From positions 31,702,792 through 31,766,791 of the forward strand of contig JAOWCC010001501.1 in the NCBI GenBank assembly GCA_030867875.1: a DNA stretch of 64,000 nucleotides. The letters are read 5' to 3'. This document shows, piece by piece, positions 17,600 to 30,354 of this stretch. Numbering within the stretch: position 1 is the stretch's first letter; each line of letters starts with the position of its first letter. A model generated the notes under the pieces. That model did no database searches and was not told where the DNA came from. It worked only from the letters and a program-made list of their open reading frames with translations. The position numbers and the translations under genes were made by a program. Source of the DNA: Actinernus sp. WN-2022. Its lineage: Eukaryota; Cnidaria; Anthozoa; Actiniaria; Actinernidae.

Positions 17600-17705
17600 G
17601 CAGTACCAGTTCTCCCAGGTCCTACCTGGATTTGAACTCTGACTACCTCCTGCACAACAGACTGACACTTAACCACTGAGCTTACTGGTTCTGTGATGGC
17701 CGGGC
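17600..17705 (-). mobile_element. tRNA-derived SINE fragment
   Basis: On the minus strand AGCTCAGTGGTTAAGTG resembles a pol III A box and GAGTTCAAATCC a B box, about 40 bp apart. Confidence 0.55.
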
Positions 17706-18429
17706 CAAATTTTGTTCTGATAAAATTAATCCAATTCTATTAAAATAAAATTATAAATACATCTGAGACATTGAATAAGACAGCATCATTTTGCAGTGAT
17801 TCTTTTTATGATTCAGATTTTTGGAGAGAACTGCTCGGGTATGTGAAATCATTGGAGATACTGTAGCATGAAATTTACATTTTCCTCTGGTTCGCTTTGG
17901 CTTTTAGTTATCCTACAGACTTTTCGACGTGATTTTACAAACAAATTATTTCTCCATTAAAAAATATATATATCTGATTTCTCTCTTCTCCGTCCTTACG
18001 GCTTTGTTTTCTAACTCGCCTCACTTTTCTGCTTTTTCCTAAAGTTCGTTTAAGTAATTAAGATGTGCTTGCGACTAGTTTTATGACAATGAGTGTTTGC
18101 AGCACGTCTCTGTGTACATGTGATTATTTACGCGGCGTACATGTCTGGTTCTTCGACTTAATAAAATTTGCAGTTATCTTCTACTGGCATGTCTGCATTC
18201 TTCCAGAGATTGACGTATATAATCATGATCAGAAGGATAACACTGGATATAAATAGACTTGGCAAAAAAGTACACTGACTATCGCAAAAAATCGACAAAG
18301 AAATGAAGATATAAACACGCAATGATTTCAACCTCACCGTACCTTCATGACCTGACAAGACACTGTTCAGTTTCACTTTCCCTCTCAGTTTTGCTCTTGA
18401 GTTGAAGTTGAGTTTGGCTTTGTTAAAGA

Positions 18430-18600
18430 CTTCTTATTCACTAGTATTTATCATTAATCTGATTTTTAATATGTAATATAGTATTTTGTAATTATTCAGT
18501 ATTTTTTTGTAGTATTATTTATTAGGTCTATTCCATTGTAAAGCGCCTAGAACAGCAATGTATAGGCGCTATATAAATGGCATTATTATTATTATTATTC
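18430..18600 (+). mobile_element. 3' tail of a retroelement
   Basis: GTAAAGCGCCTAGAACAGC, then GGCGCTATATAAATGGC and an (ATT)n tail: a typical 3' end of invertebrate non-LTR or related retroelements. Flanking DNA (17,706-18,429 and 18,601-19,650) shows no supportable gene; 18,762-18,830 matches the tail of the SINE found at 59.4 kb. Confidence 0.55.
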
Positions 18601-19659
18601 AGTTGTATGGTATTGTGCAGTATATTTGAGTATACCAATCCACAGAGATTCAAATAACAAAGCTGTGGCGAAAGAGAAGCTTAAACGAGAATTTTTTTGT
18701 CCTCCTAGAAAAACACAACATCTTGCCATTTCTATCGAAGAAGCCTTGGTTTCAGCAGCAAAGTAACACGCTAAATTCCAATTCGATATGTGTGGATTAG
18801 CCGGATCCTGGCTGCAGCCCCTTCAGGTCGTCGCGTTGTATATAAAATCACTGGCCATCTGGGTAAAAAACGCGGTCCTTCGGCTCCGACAAGAGCGCCA
18901 GTTGAAATATCCTGAGTCTGCATGTTGGAAGGCTTTCGCACGGTGAAGTTAAATAAAACATTACACTGCTTACATTTGAGAGATGGGACTCACTGGTCGA
19001 CCTTCTTAATTTACTGTATTAAATTATGTAAATAAATTAACCTGGAGAGTGTCACGTGACCAGCACAGTGCAATCTGATTGGTGGTGAACTTGAAATTTA
19101 ATACATGGGAACAAAGAAAAAATAACCGCATGGGTCAAAAGTGCAAATTTTGTTGCTGCCACTGGCAGCCCGAGTAACAAGACAGAATGGAGTTTAATAT
19201 ATCCAAATGTGACTTAGTATTTACCGAAATTTTGACATTAATTATTTCACTTTATCGAACTGAACTGAAATAATGTAATATATTCACATAGGTTCCATCC
19301 TAAAAAAACGTGTTTTCTTCGATCTTCCAGACAGTTGACCTCTGGGTCATGCACTGTTTATGTTTGATGAAACATTTGCAAGTTACATTTGGCTAGCGTT
19401 AGATTCCCAAAAACTCAATTCTGCGCCGATGTGGACCGGATAAAAACTCGTTTTAAACCTCTTCGATATATGATTTCAAAGTTCAGCGGGGCATTTTGAT
19501 TTAAAGATCAATTCGATTAATAACTTTGTCACACAATCCTTGTTCAGATTGGAAGTTCCAGAACTACTTAGACTGCATGCGTCAACACAATTAGACATTA
19601 TCAGTTCTATACGTCATCAAGCTATGAATAGGTCGTTTATTCCATACACAATAGTAATT

Positions 19660-20490
19660 TAACTCGTGGATGCACGAATGTGCAGAACGAGTTATTGGGT
19701 TCAGGTGGATACGAGATAATTGATTCGTCGTTTCTTTCTGTGACTCGACGACTCGCCGTTGACTTTCGGAATGACCGTCCAAGGTTTCGAAAAGTTTTGG
19801 TCATGCTGGTGAAGATGTATTGACGGTGCCCATCTAATGCCAGACACTTCAAACCTGGACAGACATGGTAGTGGTTGCTATCAATCACTTAGTGGCGATG
19901 ACGTCATCGATTACGTGTTTTAAGTACATGCCCATATCTCCCTAATTTCCAACGCCGGACAGTTCAAACTTGGACAGGCATGGTATTGGGTCCCCACAAA
20001 TCACTTAGTGGTGATGACGTAACGATGACGTCATCGGTCACGTGATTTTAAGTACATGCCCATATCTCCCTCATATCTAATGGGGCGGCCTTCACCTCCT
20101 CGGAACGTGGAATAGTACTGGCTATCAAAACAATGCCTAACCCTGAAACAATACAAACCCTAACCCTAAAACAATGCAATTCTTTGTCAGTGCAGTCCAA
20201 ATGGGGTCCAATAAAATGCAAGGTTTTGAGAGGTGAAGGGCTGCTGTATCTAATGGCAGAGAGTTCAAACTTGGACAGGCATGGTATTGGGTTCCAACAA
20301 ATCACTTAGTGGTGATGACGTAACGACGACATCATCGGTCACGTGATTTTAAGTACATGACTATATCTCCCTCATTTCTAATAACTTGGACAGGTATGGT
20401 ATTATTTTCCCACGATTCACTTAGTGGTGATGACGTAACGATGACGTCATCGGTCACGCGATTTTTAGTATATACCAAAATAGCTCACTG
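19660..20490. repeat. degenerate tandem array with TGACGTCA/CACGTG words
   Basis: Four diverged units (about 19,835, 19,946, 20,245 and 20,376 onward) contain CTTGGACAGGCATGGTATT, CACTTAGTGGTGATGACGT, CATCGGTCACGTGATTTTAA and CATATCTCCCTCAT. The leading part (19,660-19,830) resembles the element's right end at 16,320-16,450. The array lies about 330 bp upstream of the LYSMD-like start codon. Confidence 0.7.
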
Positions 20491-20818
20491 ACCCCTCCCT
20501 AATTTTCCTCCTCCCAATTCAAAATTAATGAACGGTCCCTTACTCTCGTATAAATGGCCCCATTCATCTACTTGGAGCTCCACTTATAGGCTCGACTATA
20601 AATACTTCATAGTACATTTATTTAGCTATTATAAATCGTTCTAAATAGTTCTGTAGCGCTCCCGTGTCCTACGATATGTATGTAGCTGATTGCAATGGAC
20701 ACGTGCATCCCGCGGGATATCTCGAGTCTGCCTCGAGACTGTGGCTGGCGCGTATAGCGTGAGTACTGAGTTCGTGTCGAACATTCTATCGAAACAAGAT
20801 GGCGGCGGGTTGAGCAAC

Positions 20819-23800
20819 ATGAATCACGGCAGCCCTCTGCTCAGCTCCACCAGGAGACAAAATCCACACGAAAAAAGCTCGCTATCTGGAAGTTTTGAGT
20901 TCCCCAAGAGCTATGGTTCGACGACAAAGCCCGTGCGTAGTGGAGTGGATACAAGACTAGTTGGTCATGTATTGGAGATCGGAGACACCCTCCAGGGTCT
21001 GGCTATTCGATATGGAGTAGCGGTAGGCACTCGTGTTCATCTCTAATATTATAGGGAGCGTTACTGTGTGAGGTACATTGGGTAGCTCTCCTGCCATTGT
21101 ACATCAGTGTGTTGTGTATGTAAAGCTTTTAAATATACACAATTCACAATTATTAGCTAATGTACTTTTTTTGTATGACAATTATGTACCGTTTTCGCTT
21201 AGTTATATCTCTGACTATGTCTATATTATGCCTTTCTCTAGAGGCAGTAGAGGGCAAGTTTGTTCTCACTTACAGAGTTCCCCAGGGTGAAAACGGGCAA
21301 AACGTCCTTGATTCAAATCCTTTTGATCAATTTGTTCGGATGGCGTAAGAAAGAGATGCCTAACATAATACTAAATATTTATAGTGCAGTTGGTTTGTTG
21401 TTAATAAATAATTTGTCATCAAACTGTACTAAATACATTGGTTTGATGTAATTATTATATTGGGTTAGTATTTATACATGATGTCAACAGCTCTAATTAT
21501 GTAGAGTATATTTTATTTTCCAACAGAAACTGAAATCTAATATTATCCACTCATAGTTATAAACAGCACTCAGGTCCTTTTCTTTTGCTATTCTTGCCCT
21601 CCCCTCCCCCTTTTGCCCACACATGCTAGCACAAGCACTGAGATTGAGTTTTGACTAATAAGTTATAATGAATTTTCTGTAAGTGGATGTGATGGTGGTA
21701 TTTGTTAACCCTTGCACAATGTAGCCTTATGCTATACTGTAAGCGGGGACTGGCTGCCGTACAGGCCTGCAGTTAATTGGCATCAAGCACATTTGCAAAA
21801 TTTTACTCAGGAGTAGACTTAAGTTTCATAAGGAAACTCATGGAATACAGACACAGTTGACATAGTCTTACATCAAAATAATAAACAGCCGTGAATATAT
21901 AAAACTTCATACATAAGGGGCATAGGCAGGATTTCACCAAAGGGGTCCTGACATGAGCGCCAGCCAAGGTGGGGGGGGGGGGGGGGGGGGTGGGTCGGGG
22001 TGGGGGGGGGTGGGTCGGAGGGTCAGCAGTCCTGACACAAGTGCCAGACTGAGACCCTTACCTGTGACTATGGGATTGTTTGCTTGCTATTCATTCAATA
22101 ATTTGTTCAAGGGAAATCACAGGCACCCTAGAACCCTTCCCCCATGTATGCCCCCGTACATACATGCATACATCGCAAGTTTTCATAGTGTTTCCTGTTT
22201 TGCAATAAATGTGCACGTACGTATTGCAAATTGAAGCCCAACTGAGCACCCTTTTGTCCATGTGTTGACCAGCAAGAAATTCTCCAAGGCTGCATGATCA
22301 ATAAGACCAATAAAATAAATAAATGGCACGAGTTGTACATGTAAGTTGTTTCTGAATCAATTGCTGCAATCTTCAAGCATTTCTCATTCTTTGGGTGTCT
22401 TTCTGTTACAATCCTTTAATTTTCTAGAGCAGTTTCGATAATAACTGGGCAAGTTGCCAGCTTCAGTACTCAAGTGAGTTTTTCGACGTTCGTGAGCACA
22501 ATGACAGGAATACTGAATTTCCTATCAAGAAGAAAACTTGGAAATACTTTGCTGAGGTATCTAGGGACTAACCGGGGGGATTTTGCAGGAGGAAATGATT
22601 TTAAAATCTATAAGTACAATGTAGTTTATAAATACAAGTTGATGTATTTTTCAGTTTCAACCTGTTTTCATTCTGAATCATGTTCCTACATGTATGTTTC
22701 CTCTAAATAAATACAGCTTTGAGGTGATTTCTCCTTAAAGAAACTGAATGAGTGACAAGCATAAGAGCGATATCTTGGTTTGGTGGATTTAATGAGTTCA
22801 AATAAAGCCATAACATACATGTACATGTATACATTTTGAGTCCAAATATATGAAGTCTGTGACTACGTGAAGGTGCATTTGAAAATTTGGATAAATTTGG
22901 ACCATGGATTGATCAGATCACAGATTCTCACTCACTCCAGATAACATTTTTTTTATTTTTTTTATGAAAGTAAAGAATATATGGGCCGCGTCAGGCAAAA
23001 AGGGCCCGGATGACATTCAAGTTAAATTATTCCTACGATGGTGTTCCAAATAACAGGTTGAAGATTGTATTGTATTCTTGACGAGGAGCGCTACATTTCA
23101 ACCATAACAATAAATATCAGTTTCAAGAAATTGACAACAAAATTGAGGGGCAAAATTTACGTGATTTTTATGCAAGGGCCCGATTACAAATATGGCCACA
23201 AAAATTAGGAAACCTGTCAGAGGGGATGATTTTGATGTATGACATTCATTTATACCTGCTGGCATTAAAGAGTAAAAAATAAATAAGATGAACAAGATGA
23301 TCACTTTTTGGCCAAAAAGTGTCTTTTCTTCAGTCATTCTGCTGCCCATAGCTCATAATATGATTTTAGCAATAGTACAAGTTACACCTTGAAACAATCG
23401 TCTGATGATAAGGAATCATTTGCGCCTGCTAAAATTGTGATCACACTTTTGTGTAAAAATATCGTAAATTTTGTCCTCGATTTCACTTGTCAATTTCACG
23501 AAATCAACATTACTTGTTAGTAGCACAATGTGGCGCTCGTGATGCATATTGTAATCGCACCACAAGTATAAAAAACATGGTACAATTTCAAAATACATTT
23601 ACATATTATGTCGTCCGGGCCCTTTTTGCCTGACGCGGCCCATATAATATACGTACATGTAATTATAATGGTTGCAATCGCAGACCTACTTTATTGCCCT
23701 TAACTGGAAACACCAAGTGTTGGTCGGCTTAGTGATCTACTATTTTTTTAAAACATAACTACAAATGATTAACGTACATTGTCTGTGTCTATCACAGATG

Positions 23801-24758
23801 GAGGAGATTAGAAGAGTTAACAAATTGTGGGCCAATGACAACATGCACATCCACAGAATACTAAAAATTCCAGTCAGAACAGAATCACAATTTGCAAATT
23901 TGGATGATGTGGAAGTCACTGAGGAAATAGCAGCAGCCAAAGAAGGTGAAGATGGTGACAGAAAGGCTAAAGAGGTTAAAGCAGGGGACACAACTGTTCC
24001 ATCAGATTGCAGTGGTAACGAAAAGGATGAGGAAAAAGGGAGTAAGACCAGTGATGTAGTGACAGACTTCCTCAGTCACCTAGATTCTCAAATCCTGCAG
24101 AACGTCAAACAGTCTGAAAAGCTGAGGTAGGTTGTTGAGAATTCACTATATGGAAATAAATGGTGGCTGTACATTAAATTTTAACCACGTACAGTACATT
24201 GCAAACCTAACACAGTCCTAATACCAGGTAGAAATCCTCTCTTTTCTTAAACAACCGTGTACATGTACACATTGGCAGCAGAAGTTGTACATGTACTGCA
24301 TCTGTGTTTGGTGATATGAAAGAATATTTATTTTGATTTCCAAATAAAAAGCTATAGTCACAGGGATTTGCAAGTGATTCCAAATTATACTTCCCGAATC
24401 ATTTTCTCACTTGGCCAAAATATGTTCTCAGGGTTCAAATCATAGCTGTCTGCAGTTGGTGTGACTTGGAATGGCAACAATCTCTTCCGAAGAAGTTTTG
24501 CTTCGAGTATGAGCATTTATGAACCTTCTAACTTGTAACTATTACACTCTTTGACATAGAAACCACACAGAAACACATGTGTTACAGTCACTGAAAAGGT
24601 TCAACACAAACCCGAGTTTAGAAGAGGAGAATCTGTTTCGGCCTTTACCCCATGGAGCAGAATGGAGGAACAAAGAGTCGAATGTCACTGCTGGAAGATT
24701 TGTAAACAAGGCAAGATCATCACTACATAGTACAGATGAGCAGTTCTTTGAACTATAG
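20819..24758 (+). CDS. LYSMD1/2: LysM domain protein, LYSMD1/2-like (three exons)
   Basis: Exons: 20,819-21,022, 23,798-24,126 and 24,560-24,758. Exon 1 ends in the first half of a LysM domain (GHVLEIGDTLQGLAIRYGVA) at a GT donor, phase 0; exon 2 resumes with MEEIRRVNKLWANDN and LKIPV, completing one LysM. The rest is acidic and ends in DFLSHLDSQILQNVKQ, like the C-terminal helix of LYSMD1/2; KSYGST before the LysM is also typical. Exon 2 ends in phase 2 and exon 3 (acceptor CTCTTTGACATAG) keeps the frame to TAG. The protein is intracellular with no signal peptide; its function in animals is poorly known. ATG 20,819 is the first in frame; a 4-codon upstream ORF starts at 20,800. Confidence 0.82.
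21023..23797 (+). other. intron 1 of the LYSMD-like gene
   Basis: GT at 21,023 and AG at 23,796-23,797. Contains a poly-G tract (about 21,971-21,990) and a 670-bp transposon (22,978-23,648). ORFs in it are not supported as genes. Confidence 0.7.
22978..23648. mobile_element. non-autonomous DNA transposon, about 36-bp TIRs
   Basis: ATGGGCCGCGTCAGGCAAAA near 22,980 and its reverse complement near 23,626-23,645; GGGCCCGGA continues the repeat. No transposase inside. Flanks are AT-rich, so the target duplication is ambiguous (TA possible). Confidence 0.8.
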
Positions 24759-24820
24759 CATAGCAATGCAATTAAAAATTATTGTTACAAATGGTATACA
24801 TGTATGAGACAGTATTATGC

Positions 24821-25282
24821 AATTGGAGGGCTGTGTGCAACAAGGGTGTAAGTGACTCCTGGTCAGATTCTAAATTCTCCCCACGATCTGAGCCAATTGA
24901 ACACATTTATAACCTAAGGTCTGGCTCAGCCACGACCAATGTTGTTCTCTGTGGTAATACAAGGAAGTGTGTCACTAAGCGCTCTGGTGACTTTAATTAT
25001 TACTTTTAAATATAAATGAATTAGCTACATATTAAATGTAGTTGTCTGACCCTACATGTAACTCGGACTATAGCTTAGATACTACTACTACTATCATCAC
25101 TAGCAATGGTAGTAATATAATAATAATTATTATTATTATATACTGTCTTATGTAAATTTAGTTTTCTTACTGTAAGAGAGTTTTAATAAACTATAATTAT
25201 TATTAGAAAACAAAGAATTTGAAGGAGAATTTAAAATGTGATCAGAAGTCACTTATGCCCTAGTTGCACACAGCCTTTAAAT
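24821..25282. mobile_element. split copy of the 145-bp foldback MITE family
   Basis: Left arm 24,821-24,881 (GGAGGGCTGTGTGCAACAAG, TTCTAAATTCTCC) and right arm 25,205-25,282 (GAAGGAGAATTTAAAATGTG, TTGCACACAGCC) are separated by about 320 bp of other DNA, as if another sequence inserted at the apex. Confidence 0.6.
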
Positions 25283-26159
25283 TATTGTCCATGCAAGAAC
25301 AGCATAACTTTTTAAAGAGAAATTGGACCTTGATCACAAGTTGCTTATGCTGTTGTTCATGCATGCATGGACCACTGGGTATAAAGCTTATAATGATGTG
25401 GCCAATTACATCTAACTGTTACTTATTTCAATTGAAGTTTATGCCCATAATATAATATTGATACAATTTTTTACAATTTCCTGCAATATTTTGTAATGGG
25501 AATTCTACTAAATACATTGTGGATGTGGTGGTTTGGACATTTTTATCTGCTTACGACACAAAAATTTTCTCTTTATTAATTATTGAATTTAAAGATATTA
25601 AAATAATTGTATAGTATAGCGTGGGGCTACAAAAGAGGCCCTTTTATGGTAAATTCCAACAAGCGACACTGTTGAAACAGCAACATGAAGGAAAGGAAAT
25701 AAGGACAAACGTCTAAAATTGCAACAGCAACAGAGAGAAATAAGAAAACAACAGACGAAATTCTGACAGGAACATGCCCACCTTCCGAGATTGCGACACG
25801 ACTAGTTTGAAACTCAGACAGGCGACATGCATACCCCACTAAAACTAAAAGGGCCTCACAAAATAACAGAATTATGAATCAAAAAGCACACCATGTTAAT
25901 TTTTCTTTAATCCCATCATGTAACAGGCTGCCAGTTTGAAGAGTTTTCCTAAAATAAGCAGTCTGTATGGTTCTATAAAATTGAGTGACATGATGGACAA
26001 ATTATTTGATCATTGTATTTTTTTTTGTCATGTTAAAATAATTTACTGTCAATCTATGGTATGGGCTGGCCTGTTCCAAGCTCTGCTTTATTGCAACTTA
26101 GCTAAGGTTACAGTTGTATGTACTCCTTTAATATTCATGGAACAACATGCTTAAAGTGC

Positions 26160-26670
26160 TTCTATTACCCCTTTTGCAATTTTTATACCTATGAACCTTT
26201 GAAAGGTTTTTAGTACTTCTGCAAAGAACGTTTTGGTTTACAGAGAATACCGTACTTTATGTTCTACGCTTGTTTGAAATCGTGTAATTTTGACCTTTCC
26301 TGATCCATGACCACGTAAAGCCTGGGTCGATTCCTGGGTAGACATTAATTATCTCATTAATGCATTGTTCTCCATGGTGCCTTTTTATCACAAGAACATC
26401 GATATATGGAGAATATACACAGTCTGTGAGTTGTTAACTAGAAAAAAAGTCATTTTAGACAAAATGCTAAGTATTTATTCAAATCATTGCAAAGTCGAAG
26501 TAATCAGATGACATCTACCCAGGAATTCATGCAGTCTTTTTTACGTGGTCATGGGTCAGGAAAAGTCAATTTTTTTATCACTTCAAACTAAGACAATTTT
26601 TTTTTGTAGAAGTACTCCAAACCTTTGAAAGGTTCATAGTATAAAAAATGCAAAAGGGATTGGAGACAAT
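26160..26670. mobile_element. foldback MITE of about 500 bp
   Basis: CCCTTTTGCAATTTTTATAC at the left is inverted at the right (GTATAAAAAATGCAAAAGGG); GAACCTTTGAAAGG, ACGTGGTCATGG-type and CTACCCAGGAAT-type segments are also mirrored. DNA from 25,283 to 26,159 holds no supportable gene. Confidence 0.7.
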
Positions 26671-26939
26671 ATGACATGCTGATTTTAGGGCTGTTGGGGA
26701 GGGGGTAAGGGGTTGAGGGCTCATACTAATTTTTCAGGTGCCATTGACCCTGGCATTTCTTTAAATCGAACTGGCACCTGGTAATAAGGAAACTTTCCAA
26801 ATCAGTAACAAACACCAATTTGTATTGTGCTCTAATTAATAATTATTTCAAATGTCGAATTATCAATAGACAAATTTGTGATAGTAATATGTACATATAT
26901 TGATATAAAGCAGAGCATATTTTTGTAATAATGTAATAT

Positions 26940-27290
26940 ATCGGCCTTTCCAGAATTGAAGAAAGGACTGGGATGGACTGTGTAAAGTTAATCTAATTTA
27001 AAATGAACCCGTCACAAGAAAGAGTACAGTGTTTGGATGAATAGAAACTGAACGGCAAGTTTTTAAAAATAACAAAAATGAGACATTTGCCAGGAGAGTA
27101 TGGATTTGGGAGATGAACATCCCCCAAACCCATACAAACTTCTCTTATTTTTGTGCGTTTTGAAGCTGATATATCACCACACAACACAATTAATATCCAA
27201 CCAAACCTCCCCAAACTATGTGAAATTGACTAATTTCGATGTGCTCTAATGAAATCCTTTTTTCAATTCCGGAAAGGCCAATTCCCATTG
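26940..27290. mobile_element. MITE with about 27-bp TIRs
   Basis: TCGGCCTTTCCAGAATTGAA near 26,941 is inverted at about 27,256-27,283 (TTCAATTCCGGAAAGGCC), with the A/T-run continuing the match. Confidence 0.65.
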
Positions 27291-27465
27291 TTATGATAAG
27301 TGATGGTGGTGGGAATAACAGATATTGGTATACATGTACTCGATCTCCAACCAAAACTACGAAGGTGCTGTTTCCTCTCACTCGCAACAAGTAGGACAAT
27401 GAAGATTATTATGGGGTGTATGCAACAACATCGGGGGTTGAAATTAGCAGTAGCAAGCTAGCAGA

Positions 27466-27548
27466 TAGCCTGATTTTCAGATGGTACGAGGTCCTCCGCT
27501 CTCAGTTCCTAGGAAGTACCTTGTACCATCTGAAAATCAGGCTAGCTA
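27466..27548. repeat. perfect hairpin, about 21-bp arms
   Basis: AGCCTGATTTTCAGATGGTA and its complement TACCATCTGAAAATCAGGCT flank about 40 bp. A small MITE or MITE end-to-end remnant. Confidence 0.75.
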
Positions 27549-27885
27549 GCAGAATGCTAGTTCATAAATTGATTGTGCTAGTGAAATATAGAGTAGCAAT
27601 GTTTGCTAGTCAGAAACAGTTACCTAGCTGTAAAGCAAAGCCCAATTGAGACATTTTATTTTTGCTAGTTTGGTTTCTTACTTTGCTAGCTTGAAAAAAA
27701 TGGACTAGCAAATTTTACTTGTGACAAAAAAAAGTTAATTTCTACCCCTGACATTACCACATTTAATGAACCTCCACTGAAAGATGATGTTTACTCTCAA
27801 ATGTTCCTTATGGCTGTGTTTTCCCCCTTGTAAATTGTACACTTATAGATGTCACTTATGGACTTGAATCCCAGTGTGTGCACAC

Positions 27886-27996
27886 TGCTATATTGGATCT
27901 TATGATATCACACAGTTGCCTCTATTGTAAATAACAAAAGAGCTATTGTTTTCTTATATTACTATAGAGGCAACCACGAACATCATAAGATCAAAG
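27886..27996. repeat. small inverted repeat (MITE-like)
   Basis: GATCTTATGAT...GTTGCCTCTAT is mirrored by ATAGAGGCAACC...ATCATAAGATC around a short A/T spacer. The region 27,549-28,944 otherwise shows only a poly-C run and a 145-bp inverted repeat at 28,625-28,770 (GCCGCCATGTTGG / CCAACATGGCCGCC). Confidence 0.55.
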
Positions 27997-28944
27997 ATGG
28001 AAGTCGGTTGCAAACGGTGAAGTCTGCTCCTTGGGAGTGCACGGGAAATTCAAATGAGTTTTATGGATAGGAAAATCGGTCCACAAGAGACATTGAAGCA
28101 CTGCAATAGATTTAGGCATCCATAACAATTTGAAAGCAAACATTGTTTTTCAGTGGTGGTTCCCTTTAATAAGGTACAAGAATCATGTATCAGGGTTCTA
28201 TCTAGTTGAGGGAAAGAGGGGAAGATTGCCCCCCCCCCCCCCCCCGGCAAAGAAAGTAATATTTTTGCCGTGTCTTGAATGTTTTATATTGGAGTATACA
28301 ATGTAATTGTGTTAATTTTTCAATGCTGCATCGCGACTGAATGCACAAAGTTGTATCTCGGAGCATTGAAAGTACCAGTGGGCAATTTTTGGCCAATTTA
28401 AACTTTCTCAAAAATCACAAATCCTAGTAGGAATCTTGTGCATTGATCAGTCGTTTGTACCGTGTAGCAAAGGAACACTGCCGTTTGTATTTTATAAATG
28501 CAAATAATGGTACTGGTGTGAAAATTTAATTTAAGAGTGATTAGGGAAGCTACTCCAGATAGTCTAATGAATGTCACTCGTTACAATGAGGAGTGTATCC
28601 AATAAATACATAGAGTAATATAATTGCTGGGTTGCACGTGACGTCATCGCCGCCATGTTGGAGGACGTTAATTTACAAAAGATTCCTCGTTAGCTTCTCT
28701 TGTTAGTTCCACCAACATGGCCGCCACGGCTTTGTCATTTGAATCTCTAGGATTGATTGCAACCCAAAAATAGAGTACACTAGTTACAGCATGTTTTAAA
28801 ATCAAATGGAAACTGAATCAACTGATCGTGTGTCAATCACACAGATAAGGTGATTATTTATGAGAAATTATCCTATCATAGTGAAATATGATGAACCTTA
28901 ATACATTGAGATTGAAACCAAACCAAGTCTACGACTCGTCTTTA

Positions 28945-29367
28945 TTAGCCGGTAACAAAACGAGCGGGGGACTGGAACCGAGTCAGTAAAACTAATTCAA
29001 TTAATAACTAGTCAAAGTGAGCATTATTTTCCAAAAGAACAGATCAAACTTAGCTAGTCTGGAAAGTTTCGTGAACTTTGGCTCAATATTGACGATGCTA
29101 GAAGGCATCAAATGTGTCAATTTTCCCATACAAACTCTTTTATTTTTTAACGTTGTCCCTCCAAACCATACATTCATTGTAAAAAGTTGGAGGGACAAAG
29201 AAATTTCAATTGCTTATAATTCAGACGAGATTCACTCGAATCACGTCAAACTTGGCACACATGCTAATTTCAACATGCTCTATCATGTGATGAACTTAAT
29301 TTTAGAATTAGAGTAATTCTGATAAACTCTGTTCCAGTCCCCTGCTCGTTTTGTTACCGGCCAATTA
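28945..29367. mobile_element. MITE with about 37-bp TIRs
   Basis: AGCCGGTAACAAAACGAGCG near 28,947 and its reverse complement near 29,343-29,364. A single end of the same family (GTTTTACTGACTC, CGCTCGTTTTGTTACCGGC) lies at 31,905-31,960. Confidence 0.75.
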
Positions 29368-29395
29368 CAGTATGACTTCTGCAGCCGGGGCCAAT

Positions 29396-29610
29396 GATTA
29401 GACAACGAGAACCAATCACATTGCACAACGAAAACAAAGCATTCCAATTTACGGTTTCTTCAGCCTATCCGTGTCAATGGTAGCATTTCGACTTCCAGTA
29501 AAAGGAGAATTTGGTGGACTAGTTCTGAGGGCAAGAATGAAGAAAATTGCATGGCTACTCTAGAATGCTTTGTTTTTGGTCTGCATTGTTCTCGTTTTCT
29601 AAGTGGACAT
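29396..29610. mobile_element. MITE, TIR TTAGACAACGAGAAC type
   Basis: AGACAACGAGAACCAATCAC at the left and TTGTTCTCGTTTTCTAAG at the right are inverted; GCATTCCA/TGCTTTG words are mirrored. A second copy lies at 39,775-40,005. Confidence 0.6.
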
Positions 29611-30035
29611 GGTTTCAGTAGTCTCACGGCTGAAACTTAGAGGGGTTCTGTCACTGTGAGAAGTCTTCATGTTCAAGAAGTTACTACTTAACCCTTCTTC
29701 AAGGTAGACCATGTAAAATGTTAATATTAGGGGTTAAATTGATTGTAAATTCCCGACGTTTCAGCTATACAACCTTAAAGAAAAAATGCCTTATCTATAG
29801 ATAACGCATGTTCTCTTGTAGAAGGCTGTATGCCCGAAACGTAACCCGACGCAGGCTAAATTGCTGCCACAGCGAGCGAGCCTGTAGAATGCTAGCAAGG
29901 CCCTTCTATTCCGCATTTATTAGAATGGCTAAACATGGTTCCAGATGGCTAACAATGGCTAGATATGGTACACGAAGTTCGATTCCCTTTTTGGGGGGGG
30001 GGGGGGGGGGGGGCATTGCCAGCGCAGTGCAAAAT

Positions 30036-30260
30036 GGGGTAGAAGATGAAATGCACTTTATTCTAAAATGTAAAACATACCATGTACTTAGGAAAAAAAT
30101 ATTTCTTACTTTCGAAAATATAATCAATGTTAACAGCCGGCACATGAATGAAAATGAGCTTTTCAAACTTATCATAAATCCACCAAATAAGTTCGCAAAA
30201 CAGGCAGCTAAATACATACACGACTGTCTCGTCATTAGGAAAAATATAATAACTGAATAA
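30036..30260 (+). pseudogene. C-terminal fragment of a non-LTR retrotransposon ORF2
   Basis: The frame ending at 30,260 reads VEDEMHFILKCKTYHVLRKK followed by a segment with AKQAAKYIHDCLVIRK. The pattern E-x-H-F-x-x-x-C-x-x-Y-x-x-x-R is the zinc-binding C-terminus of LINE reverse transcriptases. Nothing upstream of a poly-G tract at about 29,994-30,012 continues the protein, so this is a 5'-truncated copy. Confidence 0.6.
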
Positions 30261-30354
30261 GTATTGCCTGCTTCCAACTTTTAGTAACTGAACTACCTCG
30301 TATTATGCTCGTTCTTAATTATCAGCTATTTGCCATCGCGTTCACGCTATGTAA

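Noticed and set aside
20155..20180. Telomere-like CCCTAACCCTAA
   Set aside because: Only two units; no array and no chromosome end.
29808..30030. N-terminal part of a 150-codon ORF
   Set aside because: It crosses a poly-G tract and has no similarity to the LINE motif that follows; only the part after 30,036 is supported.
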